Below are positions 24,041 through 32,629 of a stretch of DNA of 39,778 nucleotides, piece by piece; position 1 is the first letter of the stretch, and each line of letters starts with the position of its first letter. This DNA comes from a virus. Location of the stretch: IMG/VR virus record IMGVR_UViG_3300021091_000168, positions 1 through 39,778 of that record; one strand, 5' to 3'. The notes below the pieces were generated by a model, which was given only the letters and a program-made list of their open reading frames with translations, had not been told where the DNA came from and searched no databases. The position numbers and the translations under genes were made by a program.

Positions 24041-25747
24041 TTAATGAGTATCATTCCAATTCAAACCTATAGTATACTCGGCATCTATAGGAATATTAAG
24101 ATTAAGTCTGACACCAGCTTTGTTAGCTGAGTCTTTAATTATTTGACCAACATCATCAGCTATATCTTTAGGTGCAGCATACTGTAGTTCATCATGTATA
24201 TAAGCCATCTGAAATACTTTGCTACCATACTTGGCATTTAGTTGCTCATCTGCAATAACCATCCATAACTTTGATACAACAGCCCCCGCACCTTGTAACA
24301 GGGTATTTAATGCAGCATGTTCCTTGCGAACAGGAACTGATCTGCCGTCGGGTAAAGTAACACTGTTGGATTTTAAGAATTCATACCGAACTTGTTCTTG
24401 AACTTTAGTCAATGCAGGGATTTCTTTCTGAAACTTTTTACGAAGATTGTCAGCGTTTGCAGAAGAACATCCTAGAACTTTAGATAACTTTGTGTTACTA
24501 GCACCATATAGATAAGCATATATAAAGGACTTGGCTAAGTTTCTGTCAGCAAGACCAGCTGCTTCTTGGTTGTGGGAATGTATATCACCATTGATCAGTA
24601 CTGTAGCGTAGTTACCGTTATCATACTTGGACATATAGTGTGCCAACATTCTCAATTCCAAACCCTTGAGATCAGAACCAACCTGAACATATCCATCTAT
24701 ATTTGGAAACCACAGGGAACGAACCCTAGGGTCACTAGAGACTTGGGCTACATTAGGTTGGCTGTGGGTACATCTACCAGTCGCTGCCCCCTGAGGGTTG
24801 ATGCTACCGTGTATCCTGTGATCACGGGAAGCAAACGCTCTGAGATTCCAGTCTTCAACTTGACCAATAAGTTTTACAAGATCAAAGTATTTTACCAATG
24901 CTTTGGCTTCATCATACTTTAGTTTGCTTAGAACTTCTTCGTCAACTTTAGGATTACCCTTATCTGTAGTTGGTGCAACCCATCCGTACTTTTCTTCCAA
25001 CCTCTCAGCAATCTGTACTCTAGAACCTGGGTTGAATACTTCGACCTTGTTCTTAAGTGCCTTACCTGTTTTCTTTGAGTACCTTACGTGTATCTTATCT
25101 GGAAAGATTTCACGCATGTTGTCTTCAATTTCTACTTTTTCTAGAATCAAAGACTCAAGTAGATTGTCACCCAATGTTAGATTGTAACCAAAACCATTCT
25201 CCACTTGTTTGAATAAGACATGAGAAACTTGGTGTTCAAATTTAACTAATGTTTTATTAGTGATGATAAAGGGTAATTGATACTCATATATCTGTTCACT
25301 AAGGAGAACATCATTTAGACAATACCTACCCATGTCATCTGAGTAGTGTGACCAATCTCCATTGTATTCTATTTTAGGAAACTTAAGAAACTTACCCCAG
25401 TTTTCCAAAGAGTTACCACCAAGCTTGTGATCGTTCCTGTCTGGAAACATTAAGCGAGATACAACTAATGTATCTACAACAAGTCTTGGCATCGTTAAAC
25501 CCAATAAGCGAACTAGCACTGGTAAATCATAACCATAAATGTTATGACCCACAAGTACATCAAACTTACTGAGGTATAAAACTAAATCCTTTAGTTGACT
25601 TTCGGTCCACAACCTAGGTTTAGAATCCTTGTAATCCTTTGTTGCTACGCACCATATTTTAGTGCATTCTTTTTTAGCAATTCCTTTCTTTTCTATATTG
25701 ACTTCTGATAAAGCATTACCTTCGATATCTAGTATACAAGTTTTCAT
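24041..25747 (-). CDS. DNA polymerase, family A with 3'-5' exonuclease, T7 gp5-like
   Basis: The protein is 568 aa. Exonuclease motifs: Exo I LDIEGNAL (Asp7, Glu9), Exo II GHNIYGYDLPVL (Asp74), Exo III YCLNDVLLSEQ (Tyr142, Asp146). Polymerase motifs: A SDLKGLELRMLAHYM (Asp359), B RNLAKSFIYAYLYGA (Arg402, Lys406, Tyr410), C YIHDELQY (Asp519). The O-helix position equivalent to T7 Tyr526 is Tyr. It is about 136 residues shorter than T7 gp5. The stretch between the exonuclease domain and FNPGSR (residues 239-244) is short, so the T7 thioredoxin-binding insertion appears to be missing. It is coupled to primase-helicase by an ATGA overlap. It replicates the genome. Confidence 0.95.
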   Translation of the reverse strand: MKTCILDIEGNALSEVNIEKKGIAKKECTKIWCVATKDYKDSKPRLWTESQLKDLVLYLSKFDVLVGHNIYGYDLPVLVRLLGLTMPRLVVDTLVVSRLMFPDRNDHKLGGNSLENWGKFLKFPKIEYNGDWSHYSDDMGRYCLNDVLLSEQIYEYQLPFIITNKTLVKFEHQVSHVLFKQVENGFGYNLTLGDNLLESLILEKVEIEDNMREIFPDKIHVRYSKKTGKALKNKVEVFNPGSRVQIAERLEEKYGWVAPTTDKGNPKVDEEVLSKLKYDEAKALVKYFDLVKLIGQVEDWNLRAFASRDHRIHGSINPQGAATGRCTHSQPNVAQVSSDPRVRSLWFPNIDGYVQVGSDLKGLELRMLAHYMSKYDNGNYATVLINGDIHSHNQEAAGLADRNLAKSFIYAYLYGASNTKLSKVLGCSSANADNLRKKFQKEIPALTKVQEQVRYEFLKSNSVTLPDGRSVPVRKEHAALNTLLQGAGAVVSKLWMVIADEQLNAKYGSKVFQMAYIHDELQYAAPKDIADDVGQIIKDSANKAGVRLNLNIPIDAEYTIGLNWNDTH

Positions 25748-27477
25748 ATATTTGTATTAACTGGTTCAAATGCGACCTCTCCATCATCAGCTATAGCAAA
25801 GTTAACTTCTTCCAACCGACCAGTTTTGTGGTTGTAGTACAAAGCAGTAGCAATACCAGACCTACCTGTTAGCCTGTTCTTTAGAACTCTAACTAAGGTA
25901 GTATTAGCTGTCCGTTCATCTGGGTTTTGTCTATCTCTTTCAAGACCAACAACTGTGTTTGGTACTGAGGATAATGCACCAGATCCGCGAAGATCTTGTA
26001 GTGTAACTCTGTGACCTTCTTCATATGCCTTATCTGTTTTCTTTAGTTGTGATACTATATCAATATGAACACCTGTTCTAACTGCAATAGATCTCAACTC
26101 TTTCATAAGGGTATCTATAATGATACGCTCAGAACCACCACCCTCAACATCTTTATCTCCAACACCCATTAGACCAGCAGCTGCTGCTGTTATGTGGTCT
26201 AGTACAATAACATCTACCTTCAGAGATGTAGCCATAAACTCCATTCTAGCTAATAGATTTGCCATTGCATTGTTACCTAGGTGGTCATAGATAAACAGAT
26301 TAGTTTGACACAGTTTGTGTCTGGCTGCTTGGTACTCATCATCACTAAGATCATCAAAGATAGAGACACTGATTTTTGATCGTCCCATCTTAACTTGTAA
26401 AGCATTCATCATACGTGAAGCTCTAATGGCTCGTACTGGTTTGTTTAACAATAGTGATATAAGATCATCCATTGTTTCTTGAGGGGATTCTTCAAGCATA
26501 ATACAACCAACACTACGACCATCCACAAGATGATTAATAATTAACTCTCTTAGAATAGTTGACTTACCTGAGCCAGTACCACTAGCCCATAAGGTAATCT
26601 CACCACTACGCTGACCAATAAGAAACTCACTTAGTTTGTCATATGGAAATGGATACACCCGAACATCTTCAATATTTTGGGTGTCATTTGCTATCTTTGA
26701 TACATGTAAAATTTCATCTGGTGAATATGCTTGGGCTTCCCACAAGGCATTCACAAGAGATTTAGACTGAGAGTTTATAAGACACTCATTAGCATCCTTG
26801 TATGGAAGCTTTGCAATCTTACACTTACCAGCTGGTAGAATATCAGCAACTTCTTTAGCAGCATTTTGTCCTGCGTCATCCATATCAAAGCACAGAATAA
26901 CTTCTGCATAGCTGTTAACAAACTCTAGATTTTCTTTGATAGACTTTAGTGCTGATGCAGCACCATTAGGAACAGACACAACAGCCCAAGTACCACCTAA
27001 GACTTGGTTGACTGTAAGACAATCAATCTCACCTTCGGTAATAATCAACCGTTTGCCACCAGTAGTTTTCCATAGATGTTGACCAAACAATTCAACATTC
27101 TTAGCTGAACCTTTCCAAGCAAATTGCTTATCAGGTCCACGCAAGTGTTGACCTACCAGTGTTCCATCTTTGTAATAGTTTGCAATTTGTACCATCTTAC
27201 CATTGATCTTAGCGACTTGGTAGTTGTACAATCTACACACCTTCTCGTTTATTTGACGATCAGATAACTCTTGACTAAAGTCAAAAGAACCCTGTATTGG
27301 AACAAAGTCTTTTACAACAACTTGTTCTTCTGTTTTCACATACTCTCCTTTGTAATAACCACAACTAAAACAATAGACATGATCTGAATAGACAGCCAAG
27401 TTATCATTTGAGTTGTCACGACCTTCTTGCTTACACTTAGGGCAAGCTTCTTTTGTAATATACACCGATTCAGACAT
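25744..27477 (-). CDS. DNA primase-helicase, T7 gp4-like
   Basis: The start at 27477 (577 aa; T7 gp4 is 566) follows AGGAGGTATATG. The N-terminal zinc finger uses Cys12, Cys15, Cys36 and Cys39. A TOPRIM primase domain shows ITEGEID (Glu148) and FDMDDAG (Asp198, Asp200). The helicase has Walker A ASGTGSGKST (298-307), Walker B VDVIVLDHI (near 405), and VSQLKK and a Gln/Arg-rich LQDLRGSGALSS segment near 475, matching DnaB/gp4 motifs. It unwinds DNA and makes primers at the fork with the adjacent polymerase. A strong hairpin sits just upstream of its RBS. Confidence 0.95.
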   Translation of the reverse strand: MSESVYITKEACPKCKQEGRDNSNDNLAVYSDHVYCFSCGYYKGEYVKTEEQVVVKDFVPIQGSFDFSQELSDRQINEKVCRLYNYQVAKINGKMVQIANYYKDGTLVGQHLRGPDKQFAWKGSAKNVELFGQHLWKTTGGKRLIITEGEIDCLTVNQVLGGTWAVVSVPNGAASALKSIKENLEFVNSYAEVILCFDMDDAGQNAAKEVADILPAGKCKIAKLPYKDANECLINSQSKSLVNALWEAQAYSPDEILHVSKIANDTQNIEDVRVYPFPYDKLSEFLIGQRSGEITLWASGTGSGKSTILRELIINHLVDGRSVGCIMLEESPQETMDDLISLLLNKPVRAIRASRMMNALQVKMGRSKISVSIFDDLSDDEYQAARHKLCQTNLFIYDHLGNNAMANLLARMEFMATSLKVDVIVLDHITAAAAGLMGVGDKDVEGGGSERIIIDTLMKELRSIAVRTGVHIDIVSQLKKTDKAYEEGHRVTLQDLRGSGALSSVPNTVVGLERDRQNPDERTANTTLVRVLKNRLTGRSGIATALYYNHKTGRLEEVNFAIADDGEVAFEPVNTNI

Positions 27478-27490
27478 ATACCTCCTAATA

Positions 27491-27529
27491 AAGTAGGGGC
27501 ATGGGTTGTTACACCCACACCCCATACTT
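27491..27529 (-). promoter_or_regulatory. Strong hairpin upstream of the primase-helicase RBS
   Basis: On the minus strand AAGTA + GGGGTGTGGGT pairs with ACCCATGCCCC + TACTT around a 6-base GTAACA loop. That is 16 base pairs with two G-U pairs and one bulged base. It fills almost the whole 57-base gap between the RusA stop and the helicase ATG and ends about 6 bases before AGGAGG. There is no T-run, so it is unlikely to be a terminator. An RNase III-type processing site or a translation control element fits better. It is a direct sequence observation; the role is inferred. Confidence 0.65.
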
Positions 27530-27534
27530 CAGCC

Positions 27535-27927
27535 TCAACAGTTTACTTGTAATATAAAGTAACCCTCAGAATTTTTTTCTGCCCATTGTTTGGTAACATA
27601 CAGAGAGATAATTTGTGTATCATCTTCCCATAGTTTACCATTCATGGTGTCTAAGATAGCTTTGGCAAAGTTATCAATATCTGGGCGTGGGTATTCCTTA
27701 TCTGTTTTCTTAGGTCTTTTAACATGCAACTCTATAGATACAGCTAAGGTATTGGTGAGAGGTTTAAACCCACTTCCAATGGTATTCCACACCTTTTCAG
27801 CAGCTTCTTCACGGAACTTTTTGTAAGATCCTACATAAAAAGCACCCCACCTACTAACCCTGGGTCTAGAAGCAGCCACAGGATTGATATTGAATTGCCA
27901 ACTTAAGGTCTTAGAAGGGGAGGTCAC
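27535..27927 (-). CDS. RusA-family Holliday junction resolvase
   Basis: The protein is 130 aa with a GTG start preceded by AGGAAGACA; the GTG lies inside the SSB 3' end (17-base overlap). The RusA fold signature is clear: an N-terminal strand with VAASRPRVSRWGAFYVGSY (17-35), then PRPDIDNFAKAILDTMNG (80-97) and WEDDTQIISLYVTKQWA. Catalytic carboxylates would be Asp83, Asp85 and Asp102/103 with a Lys nearby. It occupies the place of T7 endonuclease I (gp3), directly after the SSB, so it should resolve branched DNA before packaging. RusA in E. coli acts on Holliday junctions in the same way. Confidence 0.88.
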   Translation of the reverse strand: MTSPSKTLSWQFNINPVAASRPRVSRWGAFYVGSYKKFREEAAEKVWNTIGSGFKPLTNTLAVSIELHVKRPKKTDKEYPRPDIDNFAKAILDTMNGKLWEDDTQIISLYVTKQWAEKNSEGYFILQVNC

Positions 27928-28444
27928 TGTCTTCCTGATCCTCTGGTTCTGTTACATCGCGTGTTGGTACACCCGAACGAACAAAACCACCCTCAACAGG
28001 AGTGAAACTGTTGTCCTTAGTAACAGAGTTCTTCTCAATAACCTGAATACCATTCAGATAGATTGATAAAGAATTATCTCTAGTTAGAACCATCGGTGCC
28101 AACTTGAGACGAACTTTGTCACCACCAAACGGAACTGTGTCCGTAGCTTGTCCCAAAGAATCGACACAAGGGAACATGCCAGCATCCACATGAACCTTAG
28201 ATTTTGCTTTAAATGTTGTAACACCGTCTGCCTCCCGTAACCCATTTAGTTTCTTTGCTCCACTGTTCTTAAGAACAGTATCCAAAACTTTCTTAAACTC
28301 AGTATCAACAACAACAGTAATGTTGTGGTTAGCACTGCCTTCTCCGAAAGCAACATCTGGCTTCAGTAGATTACTCCACTTGGTTTCCAATGTTGGTGTG
28401 ATAAATTGAGGAATTCTTTTAGTCTTCTTGTTTGTTGTTGCCAT
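27911..28444 (-). CDS. Single-stranded DNA-binding protein, gp2.5-like
   Basis: The start was taken at 28444 (MATTNKKTKRIPQF...), giving 177 aa (T7 gp2.5 is 232). The sequence has an N-terminal segment FITPTLETKWSNLLKPD and the block KSKVHVDAGMFPCVDSLGQ, then VRLKLAPMVL and IYLNGIQVIEKN, consistent with an OB-fold. It ends with an acidic tail and terminal aromatic residue (EPEDQEDSDLPF), the hallmark of gp2.5 needed for contact with polymerase and helicase. Its position before resolvase, helicase and polymerase repeats the T7 order 2.5-3-4-5. The RBS is weak, but its start lies inside the upstream gene, so coupling is likely. Confidence 0.88.
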   Translation of the reverse strand: MATTNKKTKRIPQFITPTLETKWSNLLKPDVAFGEGSANHNITVVVDTEFKKVLDTVLKNSGAKKLNGLREADGVTTFKAKSKVHVDAGMFPCVDSLGQATDTVPFGGDKVRLKLAPMVLTRDNSLSIYLNGIQVIEKNSVTKDNSFTPVEGGFVRSGVPTRDVTEPEDQEDSDLPF

Positions 28445-28634
28445 TAGTAGAACTTTCTTCTGTATTGTTAGTTTGCGAGATGCGCTTGATAGATGCAACT
28501 TGTGCATTGATATCAACCACAATTGAACTTAGAACAGCAGCCATGTTTAAAAGATACTGGCATACACTGTCGCTACGAATAGCAGGAACATTTCCTGTAG
28601 TAGCTTCTTCAGTTTGAGTTTCCGTAACTGTCAT
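28419..28634 (-). CDS. Small hypothetical protein upstream of SSB, 71 aa
   Basis: The protein is 71 aa with an excellent site, AAAGGAGGATATTAAATG, stronger than that of the SSB it overlaps by 26 bases. The centre (SVCQYLLNMAAVLSSIVVDI) is a hydrophobic helix flanked by Thr/Glu-rich ends, and the tail is Asn/Ser/Glu-rich. The helix could be membrane-associated or a dimer interface. Function is unknown. It probably boosts SSB translation through the overlap. Confidence 0.65.
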   Translation of the reverse strand: MTVTETQTEEATTGNVPAIRSDSVCQYLLNMAAVLSSIVVDINAQVASIKRISQTNNTEESSTNGNNKQED

Positions 28635-28721
28635 TTAATATCCTCCTTTCTTTGTCATCATAGCTTTGCGAACTGGTTTCTTTGACTTAACCGTTTTCTT
28701 AACTGGCTTCTTTGACTTCAT
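28635..28721 (-). CDS. Very small Lys-rich protein, 28 aa
   Basis: The frame begins MKSKKPVKKTVKSKKPVRKA and ends MMTKKGGY. It contains two copies of a KSKKPV unit. AAGGATGACT precedes the ATG and the TAA abuts the RBS of the next gene, so the slot is well formed. Very basic mini-proteins like this occur in T7-like phages, possibly binding nucleic acid. Function is unknown. The 90 bases upstream of it (28722-28810) hold no convincing gene, only a 6-bp hairpin AGTCTA/TAGACT. Confidence 0.6.
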   Translation of the reverse strand: MKSKKPVKKTVKSKKPVRKAMMTKKGGY

Positions 28722-28810
28722 TAGTCATCCTTGTAGTTGGTTCTGTTTGCTGTAGTCTATACGATTAGACTGACAACGAGCAAACAAGAACATCTTCTTT
28801 AGCCCCAACT

Positions 28811-29155
28811 TTAATGCAGCGTTTCCATACTGATAATCATGCGTTTTGGTATCTTATTTATTTGAGCAGTTTCACTAGGTCCTATAGTATTAGTAACAGC
28901 TACTTGCTCATTATCAGAAAATAAAACAAAACCAATTGTTATCATATGCGGCAAGGGTTCTCTAGCAGCAGTTCTAGATTCATCTTTTTCAAGCCACTCA
29001 GCACCACCTACTGTATAGGCATCTACCCACAGTATCTTAACTATCTTTGGTATTTTGTATGACAATACCACATCTTTAAGAAAAGTTTCTTTCTTAGTTA
29101 TTTCTTTGACTAAGGGTACTTTCTTTATTAAGGGTTGTGCTTTGTTCTTTTTCAT
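28811..29155 (-). CDS. Hypothetical phage protein, 114 aa
   Basis: The protein is 114 aa with GAGGAAAAACTAAATG at the start. A Lys-rich N-terminus (KKNKAQPLIKKVPLVK) is followed by a beta-rich domain: VKILWVDAYTVGGAEWLEKD, LPHMITIGFVLFSDNEQVAVTN, TIGPSETAQINKIPKRMI. The pattern WxDA...GW, then P...T(I/V)G(F/Y)x(L/V), and IPKxMI(I/V)xM occurs in many unnamed phage proteins. Function is unknown. It overlaps the 58-aa gene upstream by 62 bases in another frame. Confidence 0.68.
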   Translation of the reverse strand: MKKNKAQPLIKKVPLVKEITKKETFLKDVVLSYKIPKIVKILWVDAYTVGGAEWLEKDESRTAAREPLPHMITIGFVLFSDNEQVAVTNTIGPSETAQINKIPKRMIISMETLH

Positions 29156-29270
29156 TTAGTTTTTCCTCTAGTTTTTTAACAACAGAAACTGCGTCCATTA
29201 AAAGAACGAAGGGTGTAGCACCGTTGTTATAGTAAGCTAAATCCTTTAGTTCGTCAATGTATATACTCAT
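29094..29270 (-). CDS. Small hypothetical protein, 58 aa
   Basis: The frame opens MSIYIDELKDLAYYNNGATP and continues with FVLLMDAVSVVKKLEEKLNE, then a Thr/Asn/Ser tail. Its ATG overlaps the TGA of the metallophosphoesterase (ATGA), a coupling typical here. The N-terminal ~42 residues look like two short helices. The last 20 codons lie over the start of the 114-aa gene, and the low-complexity tail there suggests the overlap region is under the other gene's constraint. Function is unknown. Confidence 0.58.
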   Translation of the reverse strand: MSIYIDELKDLAYYNNGATPFVLLMDAVSVVKKLEEKLNEKEQSTTLNKESTLSQRNN

Positions 29271-29929
29271 AGATCCATTACCTCTAGATAGGGAAACTTA
29301 CCATCAATAACAACACCACAAGAAACCACAGGCTTCTTAAGATGGTATTTACCATAGGAGAAACCAATGTGGTTGTGGTCAATACCTGAACCAACATCCA
29401 TCCCAAAGTATCTTGTATTAGGACCAACCAACCAATTAATACCAGCGATACTGTGGTGGTGACCCATGACACAAGACATAGCACGTGCTTTTACCTGATT
29501 AAAACTAGGATACAAACCAGAACTACCAGTGCCGTGAGTGTAATACACCCCGTCAATAATAAAACTGTAATTCCAAGTCCAAGTTTTTGTTTTGTAAACT
29601 TCATTGTATTCCTTTAGATAAAGAGAAGGAATTCCTAAGTCTGCACATAATCTTACGACTCTTTCATCGTGGTTGCCAATACAAACAGACATTCGGGGAA
29701 ATTGTTTATACCATTTTTCAATATCTTTGATTGCTTTGTTGTACTCTCCAAGCGCACTATCAGATTCTGGATGCTTCTTGTGAAACGATACTGTATGGTG
29801 ATCAACTAAGTCACCTATGTGTACAACTCTATTACATTTGTATTTTCTGTAAATACTTTTAACAAAGTCAAAGTACTTTGAATGACACGCAGGAAAATGT
29901 GTGTCTCCAACAACTAAAACATTACTCAT
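29267..29929 (-). CDS. Calcineurin-like metallophosphoesterase
   Basis: The protein is 220 aa. The di-metal motifs are all visible in order: GDTHFP (Asp9, His11), HIGDLVDHH (Asp40), CIGNHDER (Asn86, His87), YYTHG and VMGHHHS (final His pair). These define the calcineurin-like phosphoesterase fold. Relatives act on phosphoesters of nucleic acids, nucleotides or proteins; no substrate can be read from sequence. Unlike cyclic-nucleotide enzymes it has no extra domain. It lies just after RNA polymerase, where T7-like phages often keep host-takeover genes. Confidence 0.9.
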   Translation of the reverse strand: MSNVLVVGDTHFPACHSKYFDFVKSIYRKYKCNRVVHIGDLVDHHTVSFHKKHPESDSALGEYNKAIKDIEKWYKQFPRMSVCIGNHDERVVRLCADLGIPSLYLKEYNEVYKTKTWTWNYSFIIDGVYYTHGTGSSGLYPSFNQVKARAMSCVMGHHHSIAGINWLVGPNTRYFGMDVGSGIDHNHIGFSYGKYHLKKPVVSCGVVIDGKFPYLEVMDL

Positions 29930-30164
29930 TTATTTCATCCTTTTCTAAAAATATATGAACGTGATAATTTTTTGGATCTCCCATATCTTTTACAGTAAAC
30001 ATCTTGTTTAGATTTGAAATTACTATGTTACTTAATTTTGATGAGGGAACTACAATTTGCATAATCTTTTTCTTTGCTTTGGTTTTACTTAGTTCATAGA
30101 ATCTTTCCATTACTGCTTCCATATCTCCTTCTGATCTAACCATATATACTTTTTTGTTATTCAT
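29922..30164 (-). CDS. Small hypothetical protein, 80 aa
   Basis: The protein is 80 aa with an alpha/beta look: MNNKKVYMVRSEGDMEAVME, a Lys-rich turn TKAKKKIMQIVVPSSKL, and an acidic end FLEKDEINE. It overlaps the RNA polymerase stop by 4 bases (ATGA) and the phosphoesterase start by 8. No motif or family was recognised. A possible role as a small modulator next to the polymerase is only positional. Confidence 0.62.
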   Translation of the reverse strand: MNNKKVYMVRSEGDMEAVMERFYELSKTKAKKKIMQIVVPSSKLSNIVISNLNKMFTVKDMGDPKNYHVHIFLEKDEINE

Positions 30165-32629
30165 TGGAATAAATACTCCGCATTAAGTGTTTCTGTTATA
30201 TCATACTGACCCTGAGATGGCAGTTCAGGTAGTGGTACATTAAGAATTTTCTCTAATTGAATCTTAAGGTTCTCAAGTAAAGGTTGTTTGTGCATAAGAC
30301 AGAACTCTTCCTTTGTATACTCTCGCATCATAGGAACACAGGGAGCATGACATCCATAACTATCATGAACCATACTAAGAGAGTCTATGCCTGATAACAA
30401 CATCCTTCTAATTGTACACCACATATGACTAGCGTCTAATGAGTGAATATAATTGGGGGAAATAGCAAGATTAACTTGCTTAGGATCTATAGTATTCTTA
30501 TCGGGATATCCAAAGTATAGCTCCTTCATGTTAAACAACTTGGTTACCGATCTTCTTGTAACAAGCTCGTAATACTGGTGAACAACATTAAAACCACATG
30601 GTGTTGTCCACTCTAGGTTTTTATTTAGTTCACTAGCAATATCTGATACCGCTTTTAACCACACTTTACCCTTGTTGGGTTCTACCAAGGTTCCTTTCAG
30701 AGCCTTGTCTATAAAGGTAGCCAGTTCCATAACAGCACCAGCAATCTTATCTTTAGATACCCAATCAAGATGTCCTTCAGATCTACAATATCTACGGATA
30801 CCAAACAAGGTAACACCATAGGGATCAGTCATAACCGCTCTCTTAACTACACTACGGTTAATGTTGTTATCCCAGTGGTCCAAGAATTGTTTAGCCCAAA
30901 GACCAGACTTAGTATCATTATCTTTATCTTGTTGCATTAAATCTGTAATTAAGTTTGCTACATATTGATACAAGTCTTGAGGTTTGTCTGCTTTGACTAG
31001 GTTAACCATATTAGCTAACTCTTCAGTCTTCATTAGTGCTGCCCAATGTTGGACACCATTACAACTACCATCCATTTGTACAGGTAGTTGAGTAAGACCG
31101 TCTGTCCTACACAGTTCAAATATTGCAGCCAACCTTTGGAACGAAGGATTCTTTTTCTTTTTATCAGACATCCATAGACCAAGGGTTGCATAAGGATCTT
31201 TGTTTATTTCCTTAAACATACCCATGTTATCGTCGATCCACTTGACACGATCAGAGAAACTTTCCTTGTCTTTATCAAACAGATTAGCAAGGTGTACCTT
31301 GAGCCAATACAACCCACTCGGTGTTTGTTTCTCTGTGTTTGCAAAGTGAATTAAGCCGCGATCAAAGTCAGAACTTTGGGGACTGAGTAGATCACATGCT
31401 GCATTGGCTCTGCCCCTAAAGTCACAAGTGTACAACTGATAGAAGAACTTATACTTAATCATATCCTTGGCAAGCTTCAGTCTTACCAACATACGACCTC
31501 TTGCTCTCTCTTCTTTGTACCAGTTGCTATAGGCTTCTTGCTTATGGGCGCACCATTTAGCCTGATCTTCTTTAGCCCCATCTTTCGGGTAGGGTTCTGG
31601 GTAGTCGAAGGCGGAGAACTCGTAGGCTGGTAGGTTGCAAGCTCTAGTGTTGTTTCTAAACAGATTATTCATTACTGTGTAGACTTGTTCGTTTATGCTC
31701 CACTCAGTATGCATCATTCCATTCAGACCCTCTACCACCATTTCACTTGGAGTAGAACCATGTTGAACTACAGTTTCATCCCACATTACATCCTTGAACC
31801 TTTGCACTACAGGTTTTCGCACATAAGGTAATAGGTTTCCACCCGAAGATGTTGTAGTGTGTGGTACTGGCGGAACCAACATAGGTCTATACAATAGAGC
31901 AGCATAAGAGATAACATCTGTATGTCTTTTGTGCAGCTCTTGTAGAATTTCATTGGTAAACGATACCACAACTCTATCACACCACCGTTTACCAGTGTTC
32001 TTTCTTATGTTAAATATGTTTATAACATTAGACTTTTCTACAATCCTGAGCATGTGGTGTCCAAAGTCTTCTCTATTCTTTCGTGAGAACGAAGACTTGT
32101 TAAGACCGCCCATCTTAGCAACAAATGCTTTACATCTTTTAGGTGACCAGTTTTTCTGGTAGTGAGATTGTTTAAGCCAGTCTTCTCTAAAGAAACTTTT
32201 GGTTTGTTGATATCCAATAATATCAATAACCATTTCACTGATAGCGTGCGCTATGTGTTGGGCTGTTGGCAAACTAATATTGTGTTCATTAGTTTTCCTG
32301 TCCCACAGACTAGCATTAAACCATTCTATGATAAGACATCTAACAGTTATGTCTGCCATCTTACCAGCACCAACACCAAACAAAGGCAATACCCAGCTTG
32401 GTGTCTTTGTATTCTTGGCTGAGTAGTCTATCCATTCTTGGAATAAAGGTGTCAAGTTTATAACACATGTATCCAACAAGGATTGTTCTGGCTTACCCTC
32501 ATCGGGAGCCACATCATACTCTTGCCAATACTTACGCTCCGAAAGAATGATCATATCTTCTTCAGCAATAGCCTGAAGATTCATTCTTTTCTCTTGATCT
32601 TCTTTAGATAATCTTGTCCATTGTTTCAT
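30161..32629 (-). CDS. Single-subunit RNA polymerase, T7 gp1-like
   Basis: The start at 32629 follows AAAGGATTGT and overlaps the ThyX stop (ATGA), giving 822 aa (T7 is 883). Conserved parts in this numbering: DFRGR near 403-407, motif A QMDGSCNGVQHWAALM with Asp520, motif B RSVVKRAVMTDPYG with Lys596 and Tyr604, motif C MVHDSYG with Asp756. The N-terminal domain is shorter than in T7. The loop equivalent to the T7 promoter specificity loop (around 700-720, MKELYFGYPDKNTIDPKQ) is short and unlike T7, so the promoter sequence should differ. It ends LNAEYLFQ, comparable to the T7 FAFA foot. It transcribes the middle and late genes. Confidence 0.96.
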   Translation of the reverse strand: MKQWTRLSKEDQEKRMNLQAIAEEDMIILSERKYWQEYDVAPDEGKPEQSLLDTCVINLTPLFQEWIDYSAKNTKTPSWVLPLFGVGAGKMADITVRCLIIEWFNASLWDRKTNEHNISLPTAQHIAHAISEMVIDIIGYQQTKSFFREDWLKQSHYQKNWSPKRCKAFVAKMGGLNKSSFSRKNREDFGHHMLRIVEKSNVINIFNIRKNTGKRWCDRVVVSFTNEILQELHKRHTDVISYAALLYRPMLVPPVPHTTTSSGGNLLPYVRKPVVQRFKDVMWDETVVQHGSTPSEMVVEGLNGMMHTEWSINEQVYTVMNNLFRNNTRACNLPAYEFSAFDYPEPYPKDGAKEDQAKWCAHKQEAYSNWYKEERARGRMLVRLKLAKDMIKYKFFYQLYTCDFRGRANAACDLLSPQSSDFDRGLIHFANTEKQTPSGLYWLKVHLANLFDKDKESFSDRVKWIDDNMGMFKEINKDPYATLGLWMSDKKKKNPSFQRLAAIFELCRTDGLTQLPVQMDGSCNGVQHWAALMKTEELANMVNLVKADKPQDLYQYVANLITDLMQQDKDNDTKSGLWAKQFLDHWDNNINRSVVKRAVMTDPYGVTLFGIRRYCRSEGHLDWVSKDKIAGAVMELATFIDKALKGTLVEPNKGKVWLKAVSDIASELNKNLEWTTPCGFNVVHQYYELVTRRSVTKLFNMKELYFGYPDKNTIDPKQVNLAISPNYIHSLDASHMWCTIRRMLLSGIDSLSMVHDSYGCHAPCVPMMREYTKEEFCLMHKQPLLENLKIQLEKILNVPLPELPSQGQYDITETLNAEYLFQ

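Noticed and set aside
28722-28810. A 22-codon frame starting MFLFARCQSNRIDY
   Set aside because: No convincing RBS and no resemblance to known proteins. The region also shows a short 6-bp hairpin that by itself is weak.
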